From Achromobacter sp. Marseille-Q4962 (GTDB lineage: Bacteria > Pseudomonadota > Gammaproteobacteria > Burkholderiales > Burkholderiaceae_B), in NCBI RefSeq assembly GCF_943737005.1, contig NZ_CALSFU010000016.1:62001-126000 (forward strand): a stretch of 64,000 nt of DNA, read 5' to 3'. The notes beneath the pieces were generated by a model. It was given only the letters and a program-made list of their open reading frames with translations. It was not told where the DNA came from and searched no databases. Shown here one piece after another: positions 57,428-64,000 of the stretch (positions are counted from its first letter, which is position 1; the number at the start of each line of letters is the position of its first letter). Both the position numbers and the translations under genes were made by a program.

Positions 57428-58611
57428 GGCTGGCCTTCCGCGGGTTGCGGCTCGACCTGCAGCGCGGTCTCGCCCGCGGCCTGGATGGTGCCCTTGAGCA
57501 CCGGCGCGGCCGGTTCCGCGTCGTAGACGTTCACGTTGCCGCCGTCGATGGTATAGAGGCGCGGCTGAGTGTCCTGCGAGACCGACATGGACAGCGCGTT
57601 CCTGCCCGGCACCCGCGCCAGGCGCTTATGCGTGGCCAGGTCGTACACCCAGATCTCGGCCGCCGGCGTCTTGTGCGAGCCTTCCGCGCCGTTCGGGTGC
57701 ATGCCGACGTACAGGCGCTTGTGCTGCCGGTTCACGGCCAGTACGTTGTAGCCGCCCGGCCGCCATCCCTGGTCCTTGCCGGACTTGTCAAGCAGCGACC
57801 ACGGCTCGCCGAAGCGGACTTCCCGGCCGCTGAAATCCGCGCTGTAGACGTTTCCGTTGAACGACACGAAGTAGAACGTGTCGCCCAGGTTCTCCGTGTG
57901 GATGAAGATGGGGTCCTTCTCCACGTCGAACATGGGCTGGCTGCGCGCCTGGCCCGCCGGCTTGCCGTCGGGGCCCACATCCACGGTCAGCAGAGTGCCG
58001 TCGCCGCAGATGCTGGCGAAGCTGCGCGGCCGCGACGGCAGCACGATAACGCTCCAGCAGCCGGCCACCGCCGTGATCTCGTCGGCGAACTTGCGCGCCT
58101 TCAGGTCCACCACCGACACCGAGGTGGCGGGCGTGGCGTTCTGCACGAAAAGCAGTTCGCCGTCGGCGCTCTGGCGGAAGTAGTTGCGGTAATTCAGCGC
58201 CTGCGCGCGTTTGCCGGGTATGGCGATCTCGTACTTCGGCGTGAGGGTCTGCGCGTCCCATACCTCCACCACGTCGGTGCGCTTGCCGCGGTTGAGCCGC
58301 TCGTAGTAGGTGGTCATCACGAAGATGTCCTTGCCGTCGGCCGAGACGGTCATGTGCCCATTGAACGAGGTGGGCACCAGGCCGAGGAACTTCAGCGTGT
58401 CGCCGTCGTAGAGATTGACGCGGCTGTCCACCAGATGGTTGAAGGCCGCATCCATCACATACAGCCGGTGCGGCGTCGCTTCGGGCAGGCGGGCGCCTCC
58501 CTGCAGCCGCTCCACAGGCAGCTCGGCGCGCGCGGCGCCGGCCGCGGCGAGCGCCGCGCACAGCGCCCAGGCGGCCCGCCGCGCGCGTATCGTGGCACAT
58601 TGCGCTTTCAT
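57424..58611 (-). CDS. aauB: aromatic amine dehydrogenase, heavy subunit
   Basis: The protein has 395 residues. A signal peptide (RAAWALCAALAAAGAARA) is followed by a seven-bladed beta-propeller, as in methylamine and aromatic amine dehydrogenase heavy chains: RLYVMDAAFNHLVDSRVNLY, GHMTVSADGKDIFVMTTYYE and RPGGYNVLAVNRQHKRLYVG. Two copies combine with two light subunits in the periplasm. It follows the outer-membrane gene by 38 bases and is coupled to aauE. Confidence 0.94.
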   Translation of the reverse strand: MKAQCATIRARRAAWALCAALAAAGAARAELPVERLQGGARLPEATPHRLYVMDAAFNHLVDSRVNLYDGDTLKFLGLVPTSFNGHMTVSADGKDIFVMTTYYERLNRGKRTDVVEVWDAQTLTPKYEIAIPGKRAQALNYRNYFRQSADGELLFVQNATPATSVSVVDLKARKFADEITAVAGCWSVIVLPSRPRSFASICGDGTLLTVDVGPDGKPAGQARSQPMFDVEKDPIFIHTENLGDTFYFVSFNGNVYSADFSGREVRFGEPWSLLDKSGKDQGWRPGGYNVLAVNRQHKRLYVGMHPNGAEGSHKTPAAEIWVYDLATHKRLARVPGRNALSMSVSQDTQPRLYTIDGGNVNVYDAEPAAPVLKGTIQAAGETALQVEPQPAEGQP

Positions 58612-58649
58612 CGGTATTCTCCTGGTCTCATTTCCCTTCCTCGCTCGAA

Positions 58650-59531
58650 CTAGAACGCGTATACGTAGCGCATCTGCACGCCGCGCATGCGGGGCCCGTT
58701 CTCGACCTTCAGGTCGTGGATGTACTGCATCTGTATCTGGTTGGCGTCGTTGATCTGGTGCGTAAGCTCCAGCGCCAGCTGGTGATTGCGTCCGCGCGTC
58801 GTCACCGTTTCTCCGGAAACGGTTTCGCGCCCGCCCGTCTCGTAGCGGTAGCGGATGCCGCCGTATGTGCTGTCGGTGAAATTGGTCGACACCAGCGCGA
58901 ACAGGCGCAGCGACGGGTCTTTTTTCAGGCGCTGCCCGTACCAGTCGGAATTGCGGCCGTAGATCTCAACCTCGGCGATCGCCTCCAGAAACGTGGATTT
59001 GCCCACGCCCTGCACGAACGCGAAGTCCTGGATGGTGGACCAGCGGTGCTTGCCCGGCGACACGTCGGGGCGCGAACCGTCGTAGCGCCCGACCGGCGCG
59101 ACGACAAAGGGCTCCCACGCGAACCAGGTCCTGGTCTGCTCGTTGTTGTAGAGCCAGACCGCCGTGCCCAGCGTGACGTCGCCCACGCCGGACATGTGGT
59201 CCTCCGGCGTACCGGGCAGATCGAGCGAGGTGCGGTACATGGGCACGATGAATTCCAGCTGCACCGTTTTGCCGAGAAACTCGCGGTAGTGCATCTGCCG
59301 GTAGACCAGCGCGTTCACATCCACGGACGCGCCGTGCACGCGCTCGCCCTCCGCGTACAGTCCCGACGACCTCAACCCCGCCAGATAGCCGGCGACGATA
59401 TTGGTGCCCACGGGCGCCGGTATCCAGTCTCGCGCGCTCGGATCGCCCGCCCAGGCGGGCCCGGCGGCGCCCATCCCGGCCGCCAGCAGCATTGCGCCTG
59501 CACCGGCCCGGCGATAGTTCCTGCCTGCCAT
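58650..59531 (-). CDS. outer-membrane beta-barrel protein of the aau cluster (Phenol_MetA_deg-like)
   Basis: The protein has 293 residues. A signal peptide (GAMLLAAGMGAAGPAWA) precedes repeated amphipathic strands and a C-terminal Phe (RGVQMRYVYAF), the mark of an outer-membrane barrel. It resembles the putative transporters of the phenol meta-pathway family. The A. faecalis aau cluster also has an open reading frame of unknown function before aauB. It could admit amines or release aldehydes; this is inference. It stands between the aldehyde dehydrogenase and aauB genes. Confidence 0.78.
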   Translation of the reverse strand: MAGRNYRRAGAGAMLLAAGMGAAGPAWAGDPSARDWIPAPVGTNIVAGYLAGLRSSGLYAEGERVHGASVDVNALVYRQMHYREFLGKTVQLEFIVPMYRTSLDLPGTPEDHMSGVGDVTLGTAVWLYNNEQTRTWFAWEPFVVAPVGRYDGSRPDVSPGKHRWSTIQDFAFVQGVGKSTFLEAIAEVEIYGRNSDWYGQRLKKDPSLRLFALVSTNFTDSTYGGIRYRYETGGRETVSGETVTTRGRNHQLALELTHQINDANQIQMQYIHDLKVENGPRMRGVQMRYVYAF

Positions 59532-59637
59532 GCTCTTCCCCTTGGTTGCCGCGCGCAGCGGACGCCGATATGGTCCCGGCTCTGTCCTTCCCGCCGCGCG
59601 CGAGGTCCGGCTGCGCCTCGCGGCGCGCCGCCGGGCC

Positions 59638-61134
59638 CTAGTAAGCGATGCAAACCGATTTCTTCTCCAGGTACATCTCGATCACGGCGCGGCCGTGCTC
59701 GCGGCCGATGCCGGACTGCTTGAATCCGCCGAACGGCATGTTGGGATCCAGCATGTTGTGCGTGTTGACCCAGACCGTGCCTGCGTCGATCCGCGGAATC
59801 AGGCGCTGCACGCGCGCCAGGTCGTTGCTCCATATGCTGGCGCCCAGGCCGAAATCGCTGTCGTTGGCCAGCCGCGCCGCTTCCTCCAGATCGTCGAAGG
59901 GCTGCGCCACCACCACCGGGCCGAAGATCTCCTCGCGCAGGATGCGCGCCGCGGGCGGCGCCTCGCTGAACACCGTGGGCCGCAGAAAATATCCCTCGCC
60001 GTCCACGGCCGTGCCGCCGGCCAGGACACGCGCGCCCTCGGCCTTGCCGATGCCGATGTAGTCCAGCACCCGGCGCTGGTGGCGGGCCGACACCAGCGGC
60101 CCGATTTGCGTCGCGGGGTCGAAGCCCGATCCGAGCGCGAGCCCCGCGGCCAGGTCAGCCAGGCCCTCGGTCACCTTGTCATACAGCGCCCGCTGCACGT
60201 AGAGCCGCGAGCCCGCCGTGCAGACCTGCCCCTGGTTGAAGAAGATGGCCGCCGCCGCCCCCTGCACCGCGCGGTCCGCGTCGCAGTCGTCCAGCACGAT
60301 CACGGGCGACTTGCCGCCCAGCTCCAGCGAGACGCGCTTCATGCCGTCCATGGCGGCATGGCCGATGCGTTTGCCGACCTCGGTGGAGCCCGTGAACGCG
60401 ATCTTGTCGATGCCGGGATGCGCGGCCAGCGCGGCGCCCGCGGTCTCGCCGCGCCCCGTCACCACGTTCACCACGCCGGGCGGAAAGCCCGCCTCCAGCG
60501 CCAGCTCGGCCAGGCGCAGCGCGGTCAGAGGCGTCTCCTCGGCGGGCTTGAGCACGACGGTGCAGCCCGCCGCCAGGGCCGGCGCGATCTTCCAGATCGC
60601 CATGAGCAGCGGGAAATTCCAGGGAATGATGGCCGCCACCACGCCCACGGGCTGGGGCAGCGTGTAGCCGCTGTATTTCACGCCCGGCGGGAAAGCGATG
60701 GACAGGCCCAGCGTCTCGCCCGTCAGCTTGGTCGCCCAGCCGGCCATGTAGCGCAGCCACTGCGCGCCCGCGCCCACTTCCAGCGCCCGGGCCACTGACA
60801 GCAGCTTGCCGTTGTTCAGCGTCTCCAGCCGCGCCAGCGCTTCGCCGTGGCGTTCGACCAGGTCCGCGAGCCTGAGCAACAGCCGCTCCCGGTCCGCGGG
60901 CAGCAGGTCCCGCCACGCCGGCGCATCGCAGGCGCGGCGGGCCGCCCGCACCGCCAGGTCCACCTGCGCGGGGCCGGCGTCGGGCTGGTGCGCGATGACC
61001 CGGCCCGTGGCCGGGTCATACACGGGAATGGGCGCGCCCTCTCCCTGGCGCACCGGCTCGCCGTCGATGAGCATGTGCTCGCGGATAGCATCCAGTTCAG
61101 GGCGGCCGGAAGAAGATACGGAAGGCGTGGACAT
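59638..61134 (-). CDS. aldehyde dehydrogenase, probably phenylacetaldehyde-type (FeaB-like)
   Basis: The protein has 498 residues from the ATG at 61134 (MSTPSVSSSGRPELDAI), preceded by GGAG; an ATG at 61149 is also in frame. The ALDH superfamily motifs are complete: PWNFPLLMAIWKIAPALAAG, NAD-binding FTGSTEVGKRI, general base Glu in SLELGGKSPVIV and catalytic Cys in FFNQGQVCTAGSRLYV. FeaB is about 499 residues. As first gene of the aau series it should oxidise the aldehydes made by the amine dehydrogenase. Substrate assignment is from context. Confidence 0.87.
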   Translation of the reverse strand: MSTPSVSSSGRPELDAIREHMLIDGEPVRQGEGAPIPVYDPATGRVIAHQPDAGPAQVDLAVRAARRACDAPAWRDLLPADRERLLLRLADLVERHGEALARLETLNNGKLLSVARALEVGAGAQWLRYMAGWATKLTGETLGLSIAFPPGVKYSGYTLPQPVGVVAAIIPWNFPLLMAIWKIAPALAAGCTVVLKPAEETPLTALRLAELALEAGFPPGVVNVVTGRGETAGAALAAHPGIDKIAFTGSTEVGKRIGHAAMDGMKRVSLELGGKSPVIVLDDCDADRAVQGAAAAIFFNQGQVCTAGSRLYVQRALYDKVTEGLADLAAGLALGSGFDPATQIGPLVSARHQRRVLDYIGIGKAEGARVLAGGTAVDGEGYFLRPTVFSEAPPAARILREEIFGPVVVAQPFDDLEEAARLANDSDFGLGASIWSNDLARVQRLIPRIDAGTVWVNTHNMLDPNMPFGGFKQSGIGREHGRAVIEMYLEKKSVCIAY

Positions 61135-61253
61135 GCCGTTGCGCTCCATCTGCTAGGGTGCAGGCAGGATAGCAACGGCGGGCACGGCCGCGCTTGTCGG
61201 CGCGTGCATGGGAATTTGTCATTCTGAGCACGGCGGGCGCCGTGCGGGGAGAA

Positions 61254-61288
61254 TGCGGCCGGACGCCCCACGACGGGGCCCGGCCGCA
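61254..61288. repeat. long hairpin between qor and the aldehyde dehydrogenase gene
   Basis: TGCGGCCGG (61254-61262) pairs with CCGGCCGCA (61280-61288), and GCCCC/GGGGC pair inside around ACGAC. On the minus strand it follows the quinone oxidoreductase stop and is succeeded by TTCTCCCC, a poor T-run. It may be a weak terminator. Confidence 0.6.
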
Positions 61289-61301
61289 GACGGGCGCGCC
61301 G

Positions 61302-62291
61302 TCAGTCCAGCATCAGCACGGTCGCGCCGGTGGTCTTACGGCCCGCCAACGCGGTCTGGGCCTGGCCGGCCTCGCCCAGCGGGTAGCGCTGGTCGATGCG
61401 CACCTTGATTTTCTTCTTGAGCACGAGGTCGAACAGCTCCTTGGAGGCGGCCTGGAGCTTCTCGGGGGTGTTCACGTGGATGCCCAGCGACGGACGCGTG
61501 ACGTACAGGCTGCCCTTCTGGTTGAGTATGCCCAGGTTGACGCCGGTGACGGGCCCGGAGGCGTTGCCGAAGCTCACCATCAGTCCGCGCGGCTCGATGC
61601 AGTCGAGCGAGATTTCCCAGGTGTCCTTGCCCACGCCGTCGTACACCACGGGCACCTTCTTGCCGCCGGTCAGTTCGAGCACGCGCTCGACTACGTTCTC
61701 GCGCGAATAGTCGATGGTTTCCCACGCGCCGTTGGCGCGCGCGAGCGCGGCCTTTTCGGGGCTGGACACCGTGCCGATGAGCTTCACGCCCAGCGCCTTG
61801 GCCCATTGGCAGGCGATCAGGCCCACGCCGCCAGCGGCCGCGTGGAACAGGATGGTCTCGCCGCCCTGCAGGCGGTAGGTCTGGCGGAACAGGTACTGCA
61901 CCGTCAGGCCCTTGAGCATGATGGCGGCGGCTTCGTCGAAGCCGATGCCCTTGGGCAGCTTGACGACCTGCGCGGCCGGCACGTTGCGCGCCTCGGCGTA
62001 GGCGCCGAGCGGGCTCTGGCCGTAGGCCACGCGGTCGCCCGCCTTGAGGTGGCGGACGTCGGCGCCCACCGCGGTGACCACGCCCGCCCCCTCGAAGCCC
62101 AGGCCGTGCGGCAGCGGATGGGGATACAAGCCCGTGCGGTAATAGATATCGATGAAGTTCAGCCCGGCCGCGTGCTGCCGGATCGTGACCTCGTTGGGTG
62201 CGGGCGGCGGCACTTCCACGTCCACGAGTTTCAGGACTTCGGGGCCGCCGTGCTGCTCGATACGGATTGCCTTGACGAGATTGCTGGCCAT
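61302..62291 (-). CDS. NADPH:quinone oxidoreductase (zinc-free MDR)
   Basis: The protein has 329 residues from the ATG at 62291 (MASNLVKAIRIEQHGGPEVL), which has GGAGG 7 bases before it. The quinone-oxidoreductase signature (QPVGVNFIDIYYRTG type) appears as AGLNFIDIYYRTGLYPHPLP, and the NADP-binding motif is AAAGGVGLIACQWAKALG. It catalyses one-electron quinone reduction or acts as a general enone reductase. It may be co-transcribed with the upstream EamA transporter (48-base gap). Confidence 0.9.
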   Translation of the reverse strand: MASNLVKAIRIEQHGGPEVLKLVDVEVPPPAPNEVTIRQHAAGLNFIDIYYRTGLYPHPLPHGLGFEGAGVVTAVGADVRHLKAGDRVAYGQSPLGAYAEARNVPAAQVVKLPKGIGFDEAAAIMLKGLTVQYLFRQTYRLQGGETILFHAAAGGVGLIACQWAKALGVKLIGTVSSPEKAALARANGAWETIDYSRENVVERVLELTGGKKVPVVYDGVGKDTWEISLDCIEPRGLMVSFGNASGPVTGVNLGILNQKGSLYVTRPSLGIHVNTPEKLQAASKELFDLVLKKKIKVRIDQRYPLGEAGQAQTALAGRKTTGATVLMLD

Positions 62292-62339
62292 GCTGGCCTC
62301 CTTTCTTGGGTAATGAGTGCGAAACAACCGAAAACGGAT

Positions 62340-63302
62340 TCAGCGCGCGGATGGCGCGCCGGACGGCTGGCGCGGGCCGCCCATCAACACGAAAACGCCG
62401 CCCAGCACGAGCACCGTGCCTGTTAATTGCCACATGGTGATGGGTTCGTCCAGGAACCAGGACGCCAGGAACAGCACCGATACCGGCCCCATCATGCCCA
62501 GCAGCGACGCCGTCGGCGCGCCGATGAGCGCCACCGCCCACATCAGCATGAACACCGGCGCCACCGTGTTCAGCGTGGCGTGTATGACCGAGTAGCCGTA
62601 CACGCCCGCGGGTTGGATCAGCACCGAGGCCGGGTGCACCACGAAGAACTGCACGATACATGCCACGCAGGACACCAGCATGGCGTAGGCCACCAGGCGC
62701 GTGGCCCCGATGCGCTTGATGAGCTCGCCCGAGCAGATGAGATACACAGAATAGCTGAGCGCCGAACCGAAAACGAACAAAGACCCCACCAGCACCTCGG
62801 CGCCGCCGCCGAACGACAGGTCGTGCGCGAACACCAGCACCACCCCCGCATACGACAGCAGCATGGCCATCCATTGCCGGCGCTCCACGGGGCGCTTGAA
62901 CCAGGCGGCGGAGATCAGCACCACCAGGGACGGCGAGAGGAACAGGATCAGGCGCTCCAGGCTGGCGGTGACATAGCGCAGCCCGAGGAAATCGAGGAAG
63001 CTCGACAGGTAATAACCCATGAGGCCCAGCACGCACACCTGCAGGCGTTCCTTGGGGGTCATGGTGACGATCTCGCCCCGCGCGGCCCGGCGCGATTGAT
63101 GCCAGGCCACGGCGGCGAAGAAAGGCATGGCGAACAGCATGCGAAAAGCGATCAGCGTCACGGCGTCGATGCCGTAGCGGTAGGTGAACTTGACGATGAT
63201 GGCCTTGGCCGAGAACAGGATGGCGCCCAGAGCCGCCAGCAGGAATCCGGCCGCGCGGTTGGAAAGACGTGAGACCGGAAGAAAACTGGCTTGGCGATTC
63301 AT
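62340..63302 (-). CDS. EamA-family (DMT) transporter
   Basis: The protein has 320 residues with about ten hydrophobic spans in two repeats of the EamA domain. The first repeat includes AAGFLLAALGAILFSAKAII and FLGLRYVTASLERLILFLSP. The second includes LNTVAPVFMLMWAVALIGAP and SVLFLASWFLDEPITMWQL. Members export or import metabolites across the inner membrane; the substrate is unknown. It is divergent from a second EamA gene at 63363, with a 6-bp dyad between them. Confidence 0.88.
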   Translation of the reverse strand: MNRQASFLPVSRLSNRAAGFLLAALGAILFSAKAIIVKFTYRYGIDAVTLIAFRMLFAMPFFAAVAWHQSRRAARGEIVTMTPKERLQVCVLGLMGYYLSSFLDFLGLRYVTASLERLILFLSPSLVVLISAAWFKRPVERRQWMAMLLSYAGVVLVFAHDLSFGGGAEVLVGSLFVFGSALSYSVYLICSGELIKRIGATRLVAYAMLVSCVACIVQFFVVHPASVLIQPAGVYGYSVIHATLNTVAPVFMLMWAVALIGAPTASLLGMMGPVSVLFLASWFLDEPITMWQLTGTVLVLGGVFVLMGGPRQPSGAPSAR

Positions 63303-63320
63303 GCGATGATTTTAGATTCA

Positions 63321-63338
63321 GTGCAAAGTGAATTGCAC
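63321..63338. promoter_or_regulatory. dyad between two divergent EamA genes
   Basis: GTGCAA (63321-63326) and TTGCAC (63333-63338) form an exact inverted repeat with a 6-base centre. It sits 19 bases from the minus-strand start and 25 from the plus-strand start. It is a possible operator for both genes; no regulator gene is adjacent. Confidence 0.4.
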
Positions 63339-63362
63339 ACTTCCCCCGGTTTTTTCTCCTTC

Positions 63363-64000
63363 ATGACTCGACAACGCGCCCTCACGCAAATCCACATCGC
63401 TGCCGTGCTCTTCGGGCTCACCGGCGTCTTCGGCGAACTGATCCAGGCGGGAGCCGCCGTCATCACGCTGGGCCGGGCCTGCTTTGCCGTCGTCGCGCTG
63501 GGCCTTTTCGCGCGGCTGCGCAGAAAGCCGCTGCTGGGCACGCTCACGCCCGCCCAGCTCTTCGTGCTGGTGCTGGCCGGCGCGCTGCTGGCGGCACACT
63601 GGGTCACCTTCTTCATCTCGGTCAAGGTGGGCGGCATCGCCATCGCCACGCTGGGCTTTGCCAGCTTCCCGGCCTTCATCACCCTTTTCGAGGGGCTGGT
63701 TTTCCGCGAGCGCGTGCGCCTGGCGGAATGGCTGCTGCTGGCCCTGGTGACAGCGGGGCTGGTGCTGGTGACGCCGTCTTTCGACCTGGCCGACAAAGGC
63801 ACCATCGGACTGGCCTGGGGCCTGCTGTCCGGCCTGACCTTCGCGCTGCTGGCCATCTCCAACCGGCGCTCGGCCTCCGGCATGGACCCGATGCAGGTGG
63901 CCTGCTGGCAGAACCTGGTGGTCGCCCTGGTCATGCTGCCTTTCGCCACGTCCCAGTTGCCGCAGGCCCAGGCGCTCGACTGGCTCTGGCTCGCCCTGCT
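63363..64000 (+). CDS. EamA-family (DMT) transporter, 5' part
   Basis: The first 212 codons lie in the window and the gene runs off the right edge. The translation begins MTRQRALTQIHIAAVLFGLT and shows alternating hydrophobic spans with the EamA pattern (AHWVTFFISVKVGGIAIATL, then GFASFPAFITLFEG, then VFRERVRLAEWLLLALVTAG). The substrate is unknown. The start is 23 bases after CCCCCGG and close to TTCTCCTTC; no strong Shine-Dalgarno. It faces away from the other EamA gene. Confidence 0.88.
   Translation, partial: MTRQRALTQIHIAAVLFGLTGVFGELIQAGAAVITLGRACFAVVALGLFARLRRKPLLGTLTPAQLFVLVLAGALLAAHWVTFFISVKVGGIAIATLGFASFPAFITLFEGLVFRERVRLAEWLLLALVTAGLVLVTPSFDLADKGTIGLAWGLLSGLTFALLAISNRRSASGMDPMQVACWQNLVVALVMLPFATSQLPQAQALDWLWLAL

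Overview
The window is a GC-rich (roughly two-thirds G+C) bacterial chromosome segment that reads as a beta-proteobacterium of the Alcaligenaceae, closest in gene content to Bordetella or Achromobacter. This rests on the ndk-rlmN-rodZ-ispG-hisS-yfgM-bamB-der order, the trxA-rho pair, ectABCD with a MarR regulator, a filamentous-haemagglutinin remnant and an aromatic amine dehydrogenase cluster like that of Alcaligenes faecalis. The species cannot be fixed by reading alone. No rRNA, tRNA, CRISPR array or intact insertion sequence was seen.

Layout. 1-6665: housekeeping operon on the minus strand (ndk to der; der is cut by the window edge). 7089-9983: valS on the plus strand, closed by a strong terminator. 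10043-10887: a decayed two-partner-secretion locus, with a transporter N-terminus joined to one haemagglutinin repeat block. 10916-15219: an amino-acid-type ABC transporter with an FAD amine/amino-acid oxidase and an XRE-cupin regulator. 15387-17192: rpsP-rimM-trmD. 17555-18136: an exported protein of unknown function with two similar halves. 18214-21107: alaS and a TusA-like protein. 21170-29830: an eight-gene type IVb (thin, IncI1-like) pilus cluster, pilL-N-O-P-Q-R-S-V, with no pilM, pilT or pilU. 30074-32687: dadA and an orphan glycerol-phosphate-type binding protein. 32885-35456: a ferredoxin-type reductase, panD and a MOSC protein. 35679-39558: ectoine/hydroxyectoine operon ectR-ectA-ectB-ectC-ectD, behind a near-consensus promoter with a dyad operator. 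39796-44718: parE-ycxB-like-parC. 45028-46728: trxA-rho. 46800-50486: yhdP. 50568-54049: glnE and queH. 54095-61134: aromatic amine catabolism (aldehyde dehydrogenase, outer-membrane protein, aauB-E-D-A, cytochrome c, FeaR-like AraC regulator). 61302-64000: quinone oxidoreductase and two divergent EamA transporters.

How the genes work together. The minus-strand aau block should convert aromatic amines (tyramine, phenylethylamine) to aldehydes in the periplasm using the tryptophan-derived TTQ cofactor. Electrons would pass to a c-type cytochrome, and the aldehydes would be oxidised by the dehydrogenase at 59638-61134. The ect operon makes ectoine and 5-hydroxyectoine, probably de-repressed when the MarR protein leaves a palindrome that overlaps its promoter. 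The pil cluster could assemble a thin pilus only if a prepilin peptidase is supplied from elsewhere.

The points most worth checking are the ect operator-promoter, the two-partner-secretion scar, the reduced chromosomal pilus locus with a fixed PilV, the aau cluster without its TTQ maturase, and the co-transcribed dadA/orphan binding protein pair.
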